This document shows positions 19,216 through 27,934 of a DNA stretch of 64,000 nt, piece by piece. The notes under the pieces are model-generated. The model saw nothing but the letters and a program-made list of their open reading frames with translations. It searched no databases and was not told the origin of the DNA. Every line of letters starts with the position of its first letter. Positions within the stretch are counted from its first letter, which is position 1. Source of the DNA: Desulfarculales bacterium UBA702 (GTDB lineage Bacteria > Desulfobacterota > Syntrophobacteria > Syntrophobacterales > Syntrophobacteraceae); the NCBI GenBank assembly GCA_002298165.1, contig DBMI01000110.1, positions 50,431 to 114,430 on the forward strand, in the 5' to 3' direction. Made by a program: the position numbers and the translations under genes.

Positions 19216-22200
19216 ATGAGTATCCCAAAAACTGCTCCCCTTCAGGAAAAGCTTGCTGGAATGCTTCGCGACTGGTCCATTCCGAAGCAGCTTTCAGGTG
19301 AAGACGTGTTTGGTTCGGCTGCCGAATCGGAAGGGTCTCGCAATTTGCGCCCACGCCTGGAAGAGGCGGACAAGATCGGGACGAGCATTTGCCCCTACTG
19401 CGCGGTTGGCTGCGCTCAGCTTGTCTATGCAAAGGGAAACGACATCATACATATTGAAGGCGATCCGAGAAGTCCGATAAACCAGGGAACGCTTTGCCCG
19501 AAAGGGGCCGCCACTTTCGGCTGGGCAAACAATCCAAACCGGATCACAACCGTCAAATACCGCGCTCCTTACTCGACCCAATGGGAAGAAAAGCCTCTCG
19601 ACTGGGCTATGGAGCGGATCGCGCATCTCGTCAAGAGAACAAGAGATGAGACCTTCGTTCCAAAGCTGCCCGACGGAACGATTGTCAACAACACACTGGC
19701 GATTGCCGAGCTGGGCGGGGCGACCCTCGATAATGAAGAGAACTACCTGATAAAGAAGCTCTGCGCCGGGGGGCTTGGCATGGTCTGGGTCGAAAACCAG
19801 GCCAGGGTCTGACACAGCTCTTCCGTGCCCAGTCTGGGCGCAACTTTCGGCCGAGGCGCGGCCACTACGGCCCAATGGGACATTGCCAACTCGGATTGCG
19901 TAGTCATCATGGGCTCGAACATGGCCGAAAACCATCCAATAGCTTTCCGGTTCGTACTCGAGGCGAAAGAGAGGGGAGCGAAAATCATCCACGTTGATCC
20001 GCGGTTTACGCGGACCTCGGCACTTGCGGATATTTATGCCCCGATACGCTGCGGATCGGATATCGCTTTTCTCGGAGGGATAATAAACCACATTCTGGAA
20101 AAAGATCTGTGGTTCAGGGAATACGCCCTGAACTATACCAATATAGCCACGATAATTAATGACAAGTACCAGGATGCCGAGGAACTCGACGGCATCTTTT
20201 CGGGATGGGACGCGGAAACCAGGTCTTACAAGCTGGAGACCTGGCAGTATAAGGGTGAAGCCACTCCCCAGGAACTGGAAAAATTTCATGTAACAACGGG
20301 ATCTCCCTATCCTGAAAAACTCAAGCGTATAGCGAGCGGCCCTCCTTCGACCGATTTGACTCTTCAGCACCCCAACTGCGTCTACAACATCCTGCGCCGG
20401 CATTACGCCCGCTACACCCCCGAAATGGTCGAGCGGGTCACCGGGTGTCCGAAGGAAACTTTCCTTGCGGTTGCCGATGCCCTTGTCCAAAACTCCGGCC
20501 GTGAAAAGACCGGGGCCTGGTGCTATGCGGTCGGCTGGACTCACCATACTACAGGTGTGCAAATCATTCGCTGCGCGGGGATCATTCAGGCCCTGCTCGG
20601 CAATATCGGGCGTCCCGGGGCCGGCATTCTGGCGCTCCGTGGACATTGCAGCATTCAGGGCAGCACCGATGTCCCGACTCTCTATAATCTTCTTCCCGGT
20701 TACCTGCCTCATCCAAGTGCCAATCCCGACAATGCCGACCTGAAATCCTATATCGAGAGCGGGACAACACAAACCGGGTTTCTTCACAACTTCCCGAAAT
20801 TTACGACGAGTCTTCTGAGGGCCTGGTACGGTGAAAATGCGAATAAAGGAAATGAGTGGGGATATCAGTGGATTCCTAAGATTTTGGGCGACCACTCTCA
20901 ACTTCCAATGACCCTTGCTATTTCGAACGGTACAATTCGCGGGCTACTTCTGATCGGCCAGAATCCAGTTATCGGGGGCCATAACAGCAGCATGATCAGA
21001 AAGGCCCTGCCCAACCTGGAATGGATGGTCATAAGGGAGTTTTTCGAAAACGAGACCGCCTCTTACTGGTACAAGTCTCCGGAGGCACTCAGTGGAGAGA
21101 TCAAGCCGGAAAACGTGAAAACGGAAATGTTTCTTCTCCCGGCGGCCCTTCCCGGCGAAAAAGACGGCACCTTCACCAATACCCACCGCCTGGTTCAATG
21201 GCACGACAAGGTCGTCGATCCACCATCGGATTGCAGATCGGACCTCTGGTTTTTTTACCACCTTGGAAGGAAGCTCAAGGAACTCTACGCTCAAAGCAAC
21301 GATCCCCGAGACGATCCTATAAAGAACCTTTCCTGGGATTATCCTGAAATCGGACCTCGGCGCGATCCATTGGCCGAGGCAGTCTTGAAGGAGATAAACG
21401 GGTACACATGGCCGGAACGAAAACAGCTTGAGAACACCAAGCAATTAAAAGATGACGGTTCGACTGCCTGCGGGGTCTGGATCTATACCGGAGTCTTCCC
21501 CAAGCAGGACCATAACCAGGCGAGATCGCGTGTCGCCGACGGGTCCGATGGTCCGGGCACTCATCTGGGCTGGGGCTTTGCCTGGCCGGATAATCGACGA
21601 ATCCTCTATAACCGAGCCTCCGCCGATCCTGATGGAAAGCCCTGGTCGGAGAAGAAGCGCTACATGTGGTGGGATGAATCCAAAAAGAAATGGGATGGCT
21701 ACGATGTCTCGGATTTCCCGCCCGACAAAGCCCCCGGCTATGTTCCCGACTGGAATGACAACCCCAGGGGAATGGATGCGATAGATGGCAAATCTCCTTT
21801 CACGATGATTTCGGATGGGAAAAGCTCTCTTTTTGTCCCCTCGGGGATCAAGGATGGTCCGCTCCCGACTCATTACGAGCCGGTCGAATCCCCGGTGAAA
21901 AACATTTTGTATGGCCAGCAGGATAATCCGGCCACCAAAAAATGGCCTCGCCGGGACAACCGGTATCATGAACCGGCAGATCCCAAATACCCTTACGCCA
22001 TAACGACCTACCGGCTGACTGAACATCATTCGGGGGCTATCCCGACACGTATGGTCCCGACGACGGCGGAGCTGCAGCCCGAGGGGTTCGCGGAGATTCC
22101 CCCGGAGCTTGCCGAAGAAACGGGAATTGCCAATCTTGACTGGGTAATCATCTCGACCGCCCGAGGAGAAGTCGAGACGAAGGCGCTGGTGACAGATCGC

Positions 22201-22401
22201 CTGCAGCCCTTCACCATCGACGGCAAGCGGGTCTATCAGATCGGCATGCCCTGGCATTTCGGCTGGCAGGGATATGCCACGGGAGACATTGCCAATACAC
22301 TCTCATCGGTTGTCGGGGACCCGAACACCACAATACACGAAGGTAAAGCATTTACCTGCAATCTGCGCAAAGGGCGCTTGAACGGAAGGTCGCATCAATG
22401 A
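19216..22401 (+). CDS. fdhA: Formate dehydrogenase major subunit, selenocysteine-containing
   Basis: One gene of 1062 codons read through an in-frame TGA at 19810-19812. The TGA sits where formate dehydrogenases of the FDH-N/O group have selenocysteine (ARV-Sec-HSSSVPSLGATFGRG; Sec199), so it encodes the Mo/W ligand. The N-terminal [4Fe-4S] motif is CPYCAVGC, with the last Cys in TLCPKGA. The molybdopterin domains fill the rest. A hairpin just after the TGA fits a bacterial SECIS. The ATG at 19216 has AAGGAG seven bases upstream. There is no twin-arginine signal, unlike periplasmic FdnG, so a cytoplasmic active site is inferred. It overlaps fdhB by four bases. Confidence 0.93.
19827..19839 (+). 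promoter_or_regulatory. Candidate SECIS hairpin in fdhA
   Basis: GCCCA / TGGGC stem with a GTC loop. The loop starts 19 bases after the in-frame TGA, the usual distance for a bacterial SECIS element recognised by SelB. The loop begins with G, as expected. Confidence 0.7.
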
Positions 22402-23324
22402 CATCGCCTCTCTATCCGCTTCCGGTGCCGTTTAGGGCCAGGGAACACTCCGATTCCGTTATGCAACGGCCCATCCCTGACGAATCCGAGTTGACCGCCG
22501 GAGTAAGAATCGTTCCGGGCAGGGCCTATGGTTTTTTTACCGATACGAGTCTTTGTATAGGCTGCAAAGCCTGCGAAGTGGCCTGCAAGGAGTGGAATAC
22601 ACTGCCCGCCGACAAGGTAAGATTGAGCGGGACAAGCTATGACAATACGCGCCACCTCTCCGCTACTACCTGGCGCCACGTCAGGTTCATAGAAAAAATC
22701 AGGAATAGTGGCGGCGCGCGGGTAACCGCTATGGAACCCTTCCAGAGCAACTGGCTTATGATGAGCGATGTCTGCAAACACTGCAAGAGGGCAGGGTGCC
22801 TGGAAGCGTGTCCCACCGGCGCGCTTTTTCGCACCGAATTCGGAACCGTGGTGGTCCAGCAGGATATTTGCAACGGCTGCGCCTACTGCGTGCCATCCTG
22901 TCCTTTTGGGGTTGTTGAAATAAATTTCAACGACGGCAAGGCCCACAAGTGCACCCTCTGTTATGACAGGCTCAAAGGCGGATTCGAGCCCGCGTGCGCA
23001 AAAAGCTGCCCCACAAATTCCATCCAGTTCGGCGAAGTTGAAGACCTTCTGGATCGTGCCTGCAAAAGGCTTGAAAAGCTGCGCCGGAGTCGCCCCTCCG
23101 CATACCTGTACGGCGCTCCTGGAGCACCGGGTGCAACTGGCGGAATCGAGCAGCTCTACTGCTTCTTTCTGCTCCTCGACCGGCCCGAGGTCTACAACCT
23201 GCCGCTCAATCCAAAGCTCCCGTCAAAGCGAATCAAAAAAAGCCTCAACGCCGGGTTGATCACGGCGGCGGGGATTGGTCTGGCCGCCGCCGCAGTGCTT
23301 GCCTCGGTTGGCCAGGAGGAATGA
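22398..23324 (+). CDS. fdhB: Formate dehydrogenase iron-sulfur subunit
   Basis: 308 residues with four ferredoxin-type cluster motifs: CIGCKACEVACKEWN, CKHCKRAGCLEACP, CNGCAYCVPSCPFG and CTLCYDRLKGGFEPACAKSCP. It should wire electrons from FdhA to the membrane subunit. A C-terminal hydrophobic stretch (AGLITAAGIGLAAAAVLASV) resembles the FdnH anchor helix. It overlaps fdhA by ATGA, showing translational coupling, and ends four bases before the start of the nrfD-like gene. Confidence 0.92.
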   Translation: MTSPLYPLPVPFRAREHSDSVMQRPIPDESELTAGVRIVPGRAYGFFTDTSLCIGCKACEVACKEWNTLPADKVRLSGTSYDNTRHLSATTWRHVRFIEKIRNSGGARVTAMEPFQSNWLMMSDVCKHCKRAGCLEACPTGALFRTEFGTVVVQQDICNGCAYCVPSCPFGVVEINFNDGKAHKCTLCYDRLKGGFEPACAKSCPTNSIQFGEVEDLLDRACKRLEKLRRSRPSAYLYGAPGAPGATGGIEQLYCFFLLLDRPEVYNLPLNPKLPSKRIKKSLNAGLITAAGIGLAAAAVLASVGQEE

Positions 23325-23328
23325 TCTG

Positions 23329-24543
23329 ATGGAAAACATCGAGCCGCAAATAATTGAAACCGGTAATGGTCCCGACGCCGGACTGCCGGCACCTTCGGTC
23401 TTCGAGGTCTGCGGAAACCTGCCCGAACCTTTTGACAGAATTGAGATATCTCCGTACAGGGGCGAGACTTACTACGAGATTCCCCCAGTAAGGCAGAGCC
23501 ATTACGAATGGAAGACTGCAACCGCATTTCTTCTCAACGGCATTGCGGGAGGCTCGCAGATACTTGCAACAGCTCTGGATCTTTTAGGCGGCGAAAGCGA
23601 CAGGGGCCTTATACGGGCAGGCAGGTACACTGCATTCCTGGGAGGGACATCAAGCGCACTCATGCTGATATCCTCTCTACATAATCCGCGGCGCTGGTAC
23701 AACATGCTGCGAATTTTTAAAAAAACCTCGCCCATGTCTATCGGTATTTGGGCGATCACCCCGTTTACCGCCCTGAGCAGCATGACCGTTGCCGGCCAGG
23801 TGATCGAAGATTTGGGGTACGAAAATGCGGGACGGTGGATCGGGCGCGCATTCAGCCTGCCTGCGGCGGTGTTGGGTGGATTCGTAATCTCCTATATGGG
23901 AACAGAGCTTGAAGAGACTAATATGCCTTTCTGGGCAGGCTCTTATCCGCTCATGGCTCCCCTCTACTCGGCATTTGGCCTGTCCAACTCGGCCGCTGCC
24001 ATTCTGGCTGCCTCCGAGTTTACGGAGGTATCCCAAAAAACCAGGCGCAATCTCAATAGACTTGCCTTGATTTCCGGCGGGGCAGAGTTGGCCCTGGCCA
24101 CCCTCAGCCAATCTCGATGGAAAAACTCGCCGGAGGCTGCAGGGTTTGAGTTTTCACCCTATTCGACCCTGTTTCGCTTCGCCTATATCGGCCTCGGACT
24201 TTCCGCACCCCTTCTTATGCGGCTCTATAGCGAAGTCGCGGAGGATTCCCCAGCGGGTGCAATTTCGGGATTTTTCGCAAAGCTCTTAGGCGGCTGGGCC
24301 ATGCAGCTTAGCCTGGTATACGGGGGCAGAGAATCGGGCAAGCAGGCGCGCGATTACTTCGAATTTGCCACCCCCCGAAAATTGAACGGCCGAGAAGTTG
24401 AAAAACCTGAAAAGCGGCAATCCGATGGCACCAATTCAATGCTCTTTGGTTTGGGAGTGCTTGCGATGGGTGCGGGTATTTTCTATCTATCCTCACGCGG
24501 GAAGGAGGTGAGGGGCAATGAGAGTAGCAACTGTCAGGAATGA
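23329..24543 (+). CDS. NrfD-like membrane subunit of formate dehydrogenase
   Basis: About 404 residues, with eight or so TM helices of the NrfD/PsrC family that bind quinone and carry no haem. The start is the ATG at 23329, with GGAGGA eight bases upstream; an earlier TTG in frame lacks one. The N-terminal 60 residues are soluble and end SHYEWKTATAFLLNGIAGGS, the usual first helix. Here it replaces the cytochrome b subunit (FdnI) of FDH-N. That fits a complex that passes formate electrons to menaquinone. Confidence 0.85.
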   Translation: MENIEPQIIETGNGPDAGLPAPSVFEVCGNLPEPFDRIEISPYRGETYYEIPPVRQSHYEWKTATAFLLNGIAGGSQILATALDLLGGESDRGLIRAGRYTAFLGGTSSALMLISSLHNPRRWYNMLRIFKKTSPMSIGIWAITPFTALSSMTVAGQVIEDLGYENAGRWIGRAFSLPAAVLGGFVISYMGTELEETNMPFWAGSYPLMAPLYSAFGLSNSAAAILAASEFTEVSQKTRRNLNRLALISGGAELALATLSQSRWKNSPEAAGFEFSPYSTLFRFAYIGLGLSAPLLMRLYSEVAEDSPAGAISGFFAKLLGGWAMQLSLVYGGRESGKQARDYFEFATPRKLNGREVEKPEKRQSDGTNSMLFGLGVLAMGAGIFYLSSRGKEVRGNESSNCQE

Positions 24544-24883
24544 CAAGGGAATATGCGGCGGAGTTTCACCAGCCGCACTGCACAGAGAGGTGGTGAATCA
24601 CCTCAATGAATCTCTCAAACTCCCACCTGATAAGCTGGAGGAAGAAATTGACGTGGCGGAGCGCAAAGCCGCGGGCCTCCGGGACTGCATCATCGAGAAA
24701 TTCAGGCAGGAATCAATAACCGGTGGGAAATCGAAGTGGCGAAAGCCTCTTGATGATGTGAATGTTGCGCTCGGCCTGATCGCATCGGTAGCTTACCCTG
24801 CCACGGGAATTCACAGAAGCTATTTGGAACAGGCAGAAAAGATCCTGAGCGATATGGAGGAAGATTTGTCGAGGCTCATTTAA
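24518..24883 (+). CDS. Small soluble protein at the end of the fdh cluster
   Basis: 121 residues, not recognised. The start (ATG 24518) has a strong AAGGAGG site and overlaps the nrfD-like gene by 26 bases in another frame, so it belongs to the same transcript. The middle is helical and charged (PDKLEEEIDVAERKAAGLRD) and there are two cysteines (GICGG and RDCIIEKF). It could be an assembly or maturation factor for the dehydrogenase, but only position supports that. Confidence 0.7.
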   Translation: MRVATVRNDKGICGGVSPAALHREVVNHLNESLKLPPDKLEEEIDVAERKAAGLRDCIIEKFRQESITGGKSKWRKPLDDVNVALGLIASVAYPATGIHRSYLEQAEKILSDMEEDLSRLI

Positions 24884-24939
24884 TCCCGGCGGCCTTACAC
24901 CGTCCGGGTGTCATACCTGAGCCCTGAAAGGAGTCGGCA

Positions 24940-25332
24940 ATGCAGCAGAACAAACAAGAGAAATCCATAACCGGCATATTTTCGGAGCTTTCCGGTGATG
25001 TGATTTACCTGATTCGGCAGGAGATCGAGTTCGCAAAGACCGAAATGAGCACGAATATCCGCAAAGCGCTCAGTTATGCCTTTCTCGTCGCCTGTGGCGG
25101 AGCCTTTGCGCTAACGGCCCTTTTAGTGCTCTTCACAGGAATAACCAATGCGCTCTCTGAATTAGTATCTCCTTTGATGGCCGCAATAGTCGTATCGGTT
25201 TTCGTCGGAAATTTCGGCCTGCTTTTGATGGGAGTAGGGCTTTACAAGTTTTGGAAAGGAGATTTTGTACCTCGCAGAACCATTAGGCTCGTCCAGGAGG
25301 AAGCGGAATGGATCAAAAATCAGGCGGCATAA
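24940..25332 (+). CDS. Phage-holin-superfamily-like membrane protein (PF07332 type)
   Basis: 130 residues with an amphipathic N-terminal helix (LSGDVIYLIRQEIEFAKTEM) and two TM helices (about 48-70 and 80-103). This is the common bacterial protein assigned to the holin superfamily III; such chromosomal copies are thought to act in the envelope, not in lysis. The ribosome site is AAAGGAG. Its gene overlaps the DUF3618 gene by 25 bases, and this pair recurs in many genomes. Confidence 0.8.
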   Translation: MQQNKQEKSITGIFSELSGDVIYLIRQEIEFAKTEMSTNIRKALSYAFLVACGGAFALTALLVLFTGITNALSELVSPLMAAIVVSVFVGNFGLLLMGVGLYKFWKGDFVPRRTIRLVQEEAEWIKNQAA

Positions 25333-25952
25333 TCGAGAAAGCTGTCCTGGACGGGAACGACCTGGACAGGATCGAAGAAAACATCAGGAAGACCGAGGCT
25401 CGAATAGCTGGGAACCTGGAAGAGCTTGAAAAGAGCCTTTCAATGGATTCGATTTTCAGGACAGCCATTGCCGGAGGCACTGAACTGTTTGCAGAAACAA
25501 TCAAACCCTTAATTTCAGATACGGGGGACGCCGTGAAAGAAATGCTCGAAAAATCGATTGGCAATTTCAAACGGGACCCTCTCCCGGTTTTGCTGATGGG
25601 CGCGGGAGCGGGACTGGTTCTGCTGAGTCTCTATAATCTAAGCGCGAAAGAGAGACGGGAAGTTCTTAACGCAGGCGGGGAGACGCAATCTTTAGATGGC
25701 GGAGATCTTTCCGAAATGACAAATCGCAAGTCCGAATCCTCGCAGGCCATACCCCTGGCGCTATCCGCGCTGGTGGTCGGTGCAGTGGTAGGGGGGATAA
25801 TTCCCGGAGTTGATTTTGACAGCCCCAAGCTCAAGCAGTGGAAATCAGATCTGCTCGAGAAGGCCGGAAGAGCGGGCCAGGAAATCCTCCACAGTACCGA
25901 GGCGCTGGTGCGGGATAGCTTTCATTTCGAAGATGGGGGTGAAAAGGAGTAG
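25308..25952 (+). CDS. DUF3618 domain protein
   Basis: 214 residues. The N-terminal motif DRIEENIRKTEARIAGNLEELEKSL is the DUF3618 signature; two hydrophobic segments follow (LPVLLMGAGAGLVLLSLYNL and PLALSALVVGAVVGGIIPG). With the preceding holin-like protein it forms the usual envelope-stress-type pair; function is unknown. Start ATG 25308 has GGAGG upstream. It is the last gene of the forward block that began with cydA. Confidence 0.8.
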   Translation: MDQKSGGIIEKAVLDGNDLDRIEENIRKTEARIAGNLEELEKSLSMDSIFRTAIAGGTELFAETIKPLISDTGDAVKEMLEKSIGNFKRDPLPVLLMGAGAGLVLLSLYNLSAKERREVLNAGGETQSLDGGDLSEMTNRKSESSQAIPLALSALVVGAVVGGIIPGVDFDSPKLKQWKSDLLEKAGRAGQEILHSTEALVRDSFHFEDGGEKE

Positions 25953-26044
25953 CCTGGCGCAATGATGTGGTGGAAGAGGGGCTTAGCTCGGAATCCATTT
26001 TTGTAGGTCGGGTTGAGCGGTGAACGGGTATATTCGTCACTAAA

Positions 26045-26088
26045 AAGAGAAACCCAATACCCCAGCGCCGGAGTCTTGGGTTTCTCTT
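26045..26088. terminator. Terminator hairpin between convergent operons
   Basis: Perfect 13-bp stem AAGAGAAACCCAA / TTGGGTTTCTCTT with an 18-base loop, flanked by A- and T-containing ends. It lies between the forward cyd/fdh block and the reverse alternative complex III block and could stop both. Confidence 0.75.
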
Positions 26089-26207
26089 CGTTGTAAGCCA
26101 TTCGCGGGCGGCATTTCTACTTCCTGCTCAACCAACCTGCATCTGAACGAACGTAAAGCCATGCCCGTCTTGGGATAGATAGTTTATGTGTGGTGCTAAG
26201 GGATTCG

Positions 26208-26516
26208 CTATTCCGCGGAACTGAAGGGGTCACCGCAATAGTGCGGGATTGATGGATCGTCACGTGTAAATGCCTGCCTGGTAAGTTCTTCGAGCTTTTT
26301 GTCAATTTCGAGCCCCCGCGGCCGGCATTGATTCACGCGTTCGGGATGAAACATGTAATTCCAGGTCTGTTTCAGATTGGTGCAAACCCATCCGCACTCC
26401 TCCGGCTTTGCGGACGAAACCTGGGCAAAGCCCGTCGGGGTGAAGATGGTCGATGATATCAGAATGAATGCGGTAGCGATTGTTGCCGGGATTTTCCTGT
26501 ATTTGAAAAAGCTCAT
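26208..26516 (-). CDS. Small secreted protein at the end of the respiratory operon
   Basis: About 102 residues with a signal peptide (KIPATIATAFILISSTIF, cleavage near GFAQ). The mature part has four cysteines (ECGWVCTN, QCRPRG, YCGDPF). The ATG at 26514-26516 has GGGGATGG upstream. It is 46 bases downstream of the cytochrome c gene on the same strand and may be part of that transcript. No family is recognised; the CGWVC arrangement could bind a metal or form disulfides, but it is not CxxCH and so not a haem site. Confidence 0.6.
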   Translation of the reverse strand: MSFFKYRKIPATIATAFILISSTIFTPTGFAQVSSAKPEECGWVCTNLKQTWNYMFHPERVNQCRPRGLEIDKKLEELTRQAFTRDDPSIPHYCGDPFSSAE

Positions 26517-26562
26517 ATTCCATCCCCTGGCTGAAAACAAATACGGGCACAAACTTCGGGAA

Positions 26563-27069
26563 TTAACCTGCAAGTGCTCGGATATACCGGATCAAAGCCC
26601 ACGTTTCCTCGTCCGTTACTGTCGGAAAAAGGGCTGGATGCCGCAAAAAGCCAAATCGGATTTTGTAGAAGAGTTCGCCGTCAGTTTGGTTTTGCACTCG
26701 CGGTTCTTTGAGATTTGCCGGCAATGGAGCAAAACTCTGTCCCACGGTGCCGTATCCGTCAGCCCTGGGTCCATGGCACTGGATGCAGTAAAACTTGTAC
26801 CTTTCGGCTCCAGTCGCAACCACATCCGGTGTTTGAGGGAGCGGATTGACGAGGCTGCCCGGGTCTGCCTCCCGCTCTATCCAGATGCCGCCGTCTATGG
26901 GAATGGTCTTCTTTGGCATCTTTGGAAATTCATCATTGTAGGCTTCGACTGCTTCATCATCGCGCATTCGCCCATAGTTGGTACAGCCGAATATGGAAAA
27001 CGCCCCAAAGGCAACTAGGATCAATAATGCCGAAAGACGCAGGAGAATTTTCAGATTGAAGTTTCTCAT
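26563..27069 (-). CDS. Lipoprotein monohaem cytochrome c (ActE-like)
   Basis: 168 residues. The N-terminus is a lipoprotein signal ending in a lipobox (IFGC at residues 26-29). A single haem site CIQCH lies near residue 96 with a likely axial Met in the C-terminal half. Alternative complex III clusters encode such a monohaem lipoprotein (ActE), which hands electrons from the quinol side to the oxidase. Here it sits at the far end of the operon, after the oxidase genes, and overlaps the previous gene by ATGA. Confidence 0.8.
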   Translation of the reverse strand: MRNFNLKILLRLSALLILVAFGAFSIFGCTNYGRMRDDEAVEAYNDEFPKMPKKTIPIDGGIWIEREADPGSLVNPLPQTPDVVATGAERYKFYCIQCHGPRADGYGTVGQSFAPLPANLKEPRVQNQTDGELFYKIRFGFLRHPALFPTVTDEETWALIRYIRALAG

Positions 27070-27359
27070 TTCGATGGAATCTCCTCGCGTGGAGTTTCCG
27101 GACCCGGACCCATCACGTGTTGTGGCTCAGCCGGGACCGGTATCACATTCGGTGTAAATCCCAGCGGCCTTGTCGGGCTGAATGTGGAATAGGCTGATTC
27201 GCCGGGAATGTCCGGAATTATGCCGAACTGCCAGGTCAATTCCCTGTAGCCGATGACTAATTGGACGAGTAGTGCCCAGAGGATATAGCCTATCGCAATG
27301 GCGAAAATAATGCCCCAGGTGACTATTGTTTGTTTTCTCTCTTGCGCGGGCATTTTCAA
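27066..27359 (-). CDS. Small membrane protein of the oxidase cluster
   Basis: 97 residues: one TM helix (TIVTWGIIFAIAIGYILWAL) followed by a Pro-rich periplasmic tail. Not recognised. It overlaps the cytochrome c gene by four bases and follows another small membrane protein by 13 bases, so it is part of the oxidase transcript and is probably an accessory subunit. Confidence 0.65.
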   Translation of the reverse strand: MKMPAQERKQTIVTWGIIFAIAIGYILWALLVQLVIGYRELTWQFGIIPDIPGESAYSTFSPTRPLGFTPNVIPVPAEPQHVMGPGPETPREEIPSK

Positions 27360-27372
27360 ACATCCTCCTGCT

Positions 27373-27657
27373 TCATCCGACCGGCTGCCCGGTTACCCAG
27401 ATGTAGATCATGTAGGCGATTGCCCAGAAAGGAATCAGAATGTAAATGTAGATGATGAAAGGAGCTATGGGGATTTTCTCAGTGTCATGCCCCGATTCGC
27501 GCTCATGCCCGTGTTTTCTTTTGATTTCTTCGCTGGATTCGGCCTTTCGCTTTTTAGGATATGCCCCCCAGGCGATATATGTCAAAATGAGTGAGACCGC
27601 GCCCGCGAACAGCGCCAGCATTTCGTACTGGAAATCAACCCAAACAAAGTATCGCAT
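27373..27657 (-). CDS. Two-helix membrane protein, perhaps CcoQ-like
   Basis: 94 residues with a helix near the start (MLALFAGAVSLILTYIAW) followed by a basic, charged linker and a second helix near the C-terminus (FIIYIYILIPFWAIAYMIYI). The first half (TM helix then PKKRKAESSEE) is like CcoQ, which stabilises cbb3 oxidases, but the second helix is extra. It lies four bases after the CcoS-like gene. The CcoQ comparison is inference. Confidence 0.6.
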   Translation of the reverse strand: MRYFVWVDFQYEMLALFAGAVSLILTYIAWGAYPKKRKAESSEEIKRKHGHERESGHDTEKIPIAPFIIYIYILIPFWAIAYMIYIWVTGQPVG

Positions 27658-27661
27658 TTAT

Positions 27662-27934
27662 TCACCCTGCTCGCCTGAGAATGCCAAGTACCAGAGCTGT
27701 TGCCAATATGGACAGGCACAGCATGATTATCCCTAATAACGCGCCGTTATGCAGCCTCTGCTTTCGCCTGCTTGCAATCTTGACGGGTTGGGAGAGCAGG
27801 TCGGGCCCGAGGGCAAAAAAACGCGCCCTGTCCTGGTCTGAAAACTGCCCGGTCCTGGCTCCCCAGATAAACGCAAGGATGCTGACAATAAGGCTGATCC
27901 CCACCAGGTACAACCATCCGGCGTAATAGATCAC
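27662..27934 (-). CDS. CcoS-like cbb3 oxidase maturation protein
   Basis: 90 residues. An N-terminal helix followed by ARTGQFSDQDRARFFAL matches the CcoS/FixS motif (helix, then GQFxDxD), a small factor needed to load cofactors into cbb3 oxidase. Beyond the usual length it has a second TM helix near the C-terminus. It overlaps the upstream dihaem gene by four bases. Confidence 0.65.
   Translation of the reverse strand: MIYYAGWLYLVGISLIVSILAFIWGARTGQFSDQDRARFFALGPDLLSQPVKIASRRKQRLHNGALLGIIMLCLSILATALVLGILRRAG

Noticed and set aside
19177..19812. fdhA read as two genes or as a pseudogene split by TGA
   Set aside because: The TGA sits at the known Sec position of FDH, the frame continues without shift, and a SECIS-like hairpin follows.
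19294..20901. A 535-codon open frame on the reverse strand
   Set aside because: It lies antisense to fdhA, has low-complexity Arg/Gly-rich content and no family likeness; it is a shadow of the GC-rich coding strand.
24940..25332. Prophage remnant because of the holin-like protein
   Set aside because: No other phage gene is near; this holin-superfamily protein is a common chromosomal partner of DUF3618.
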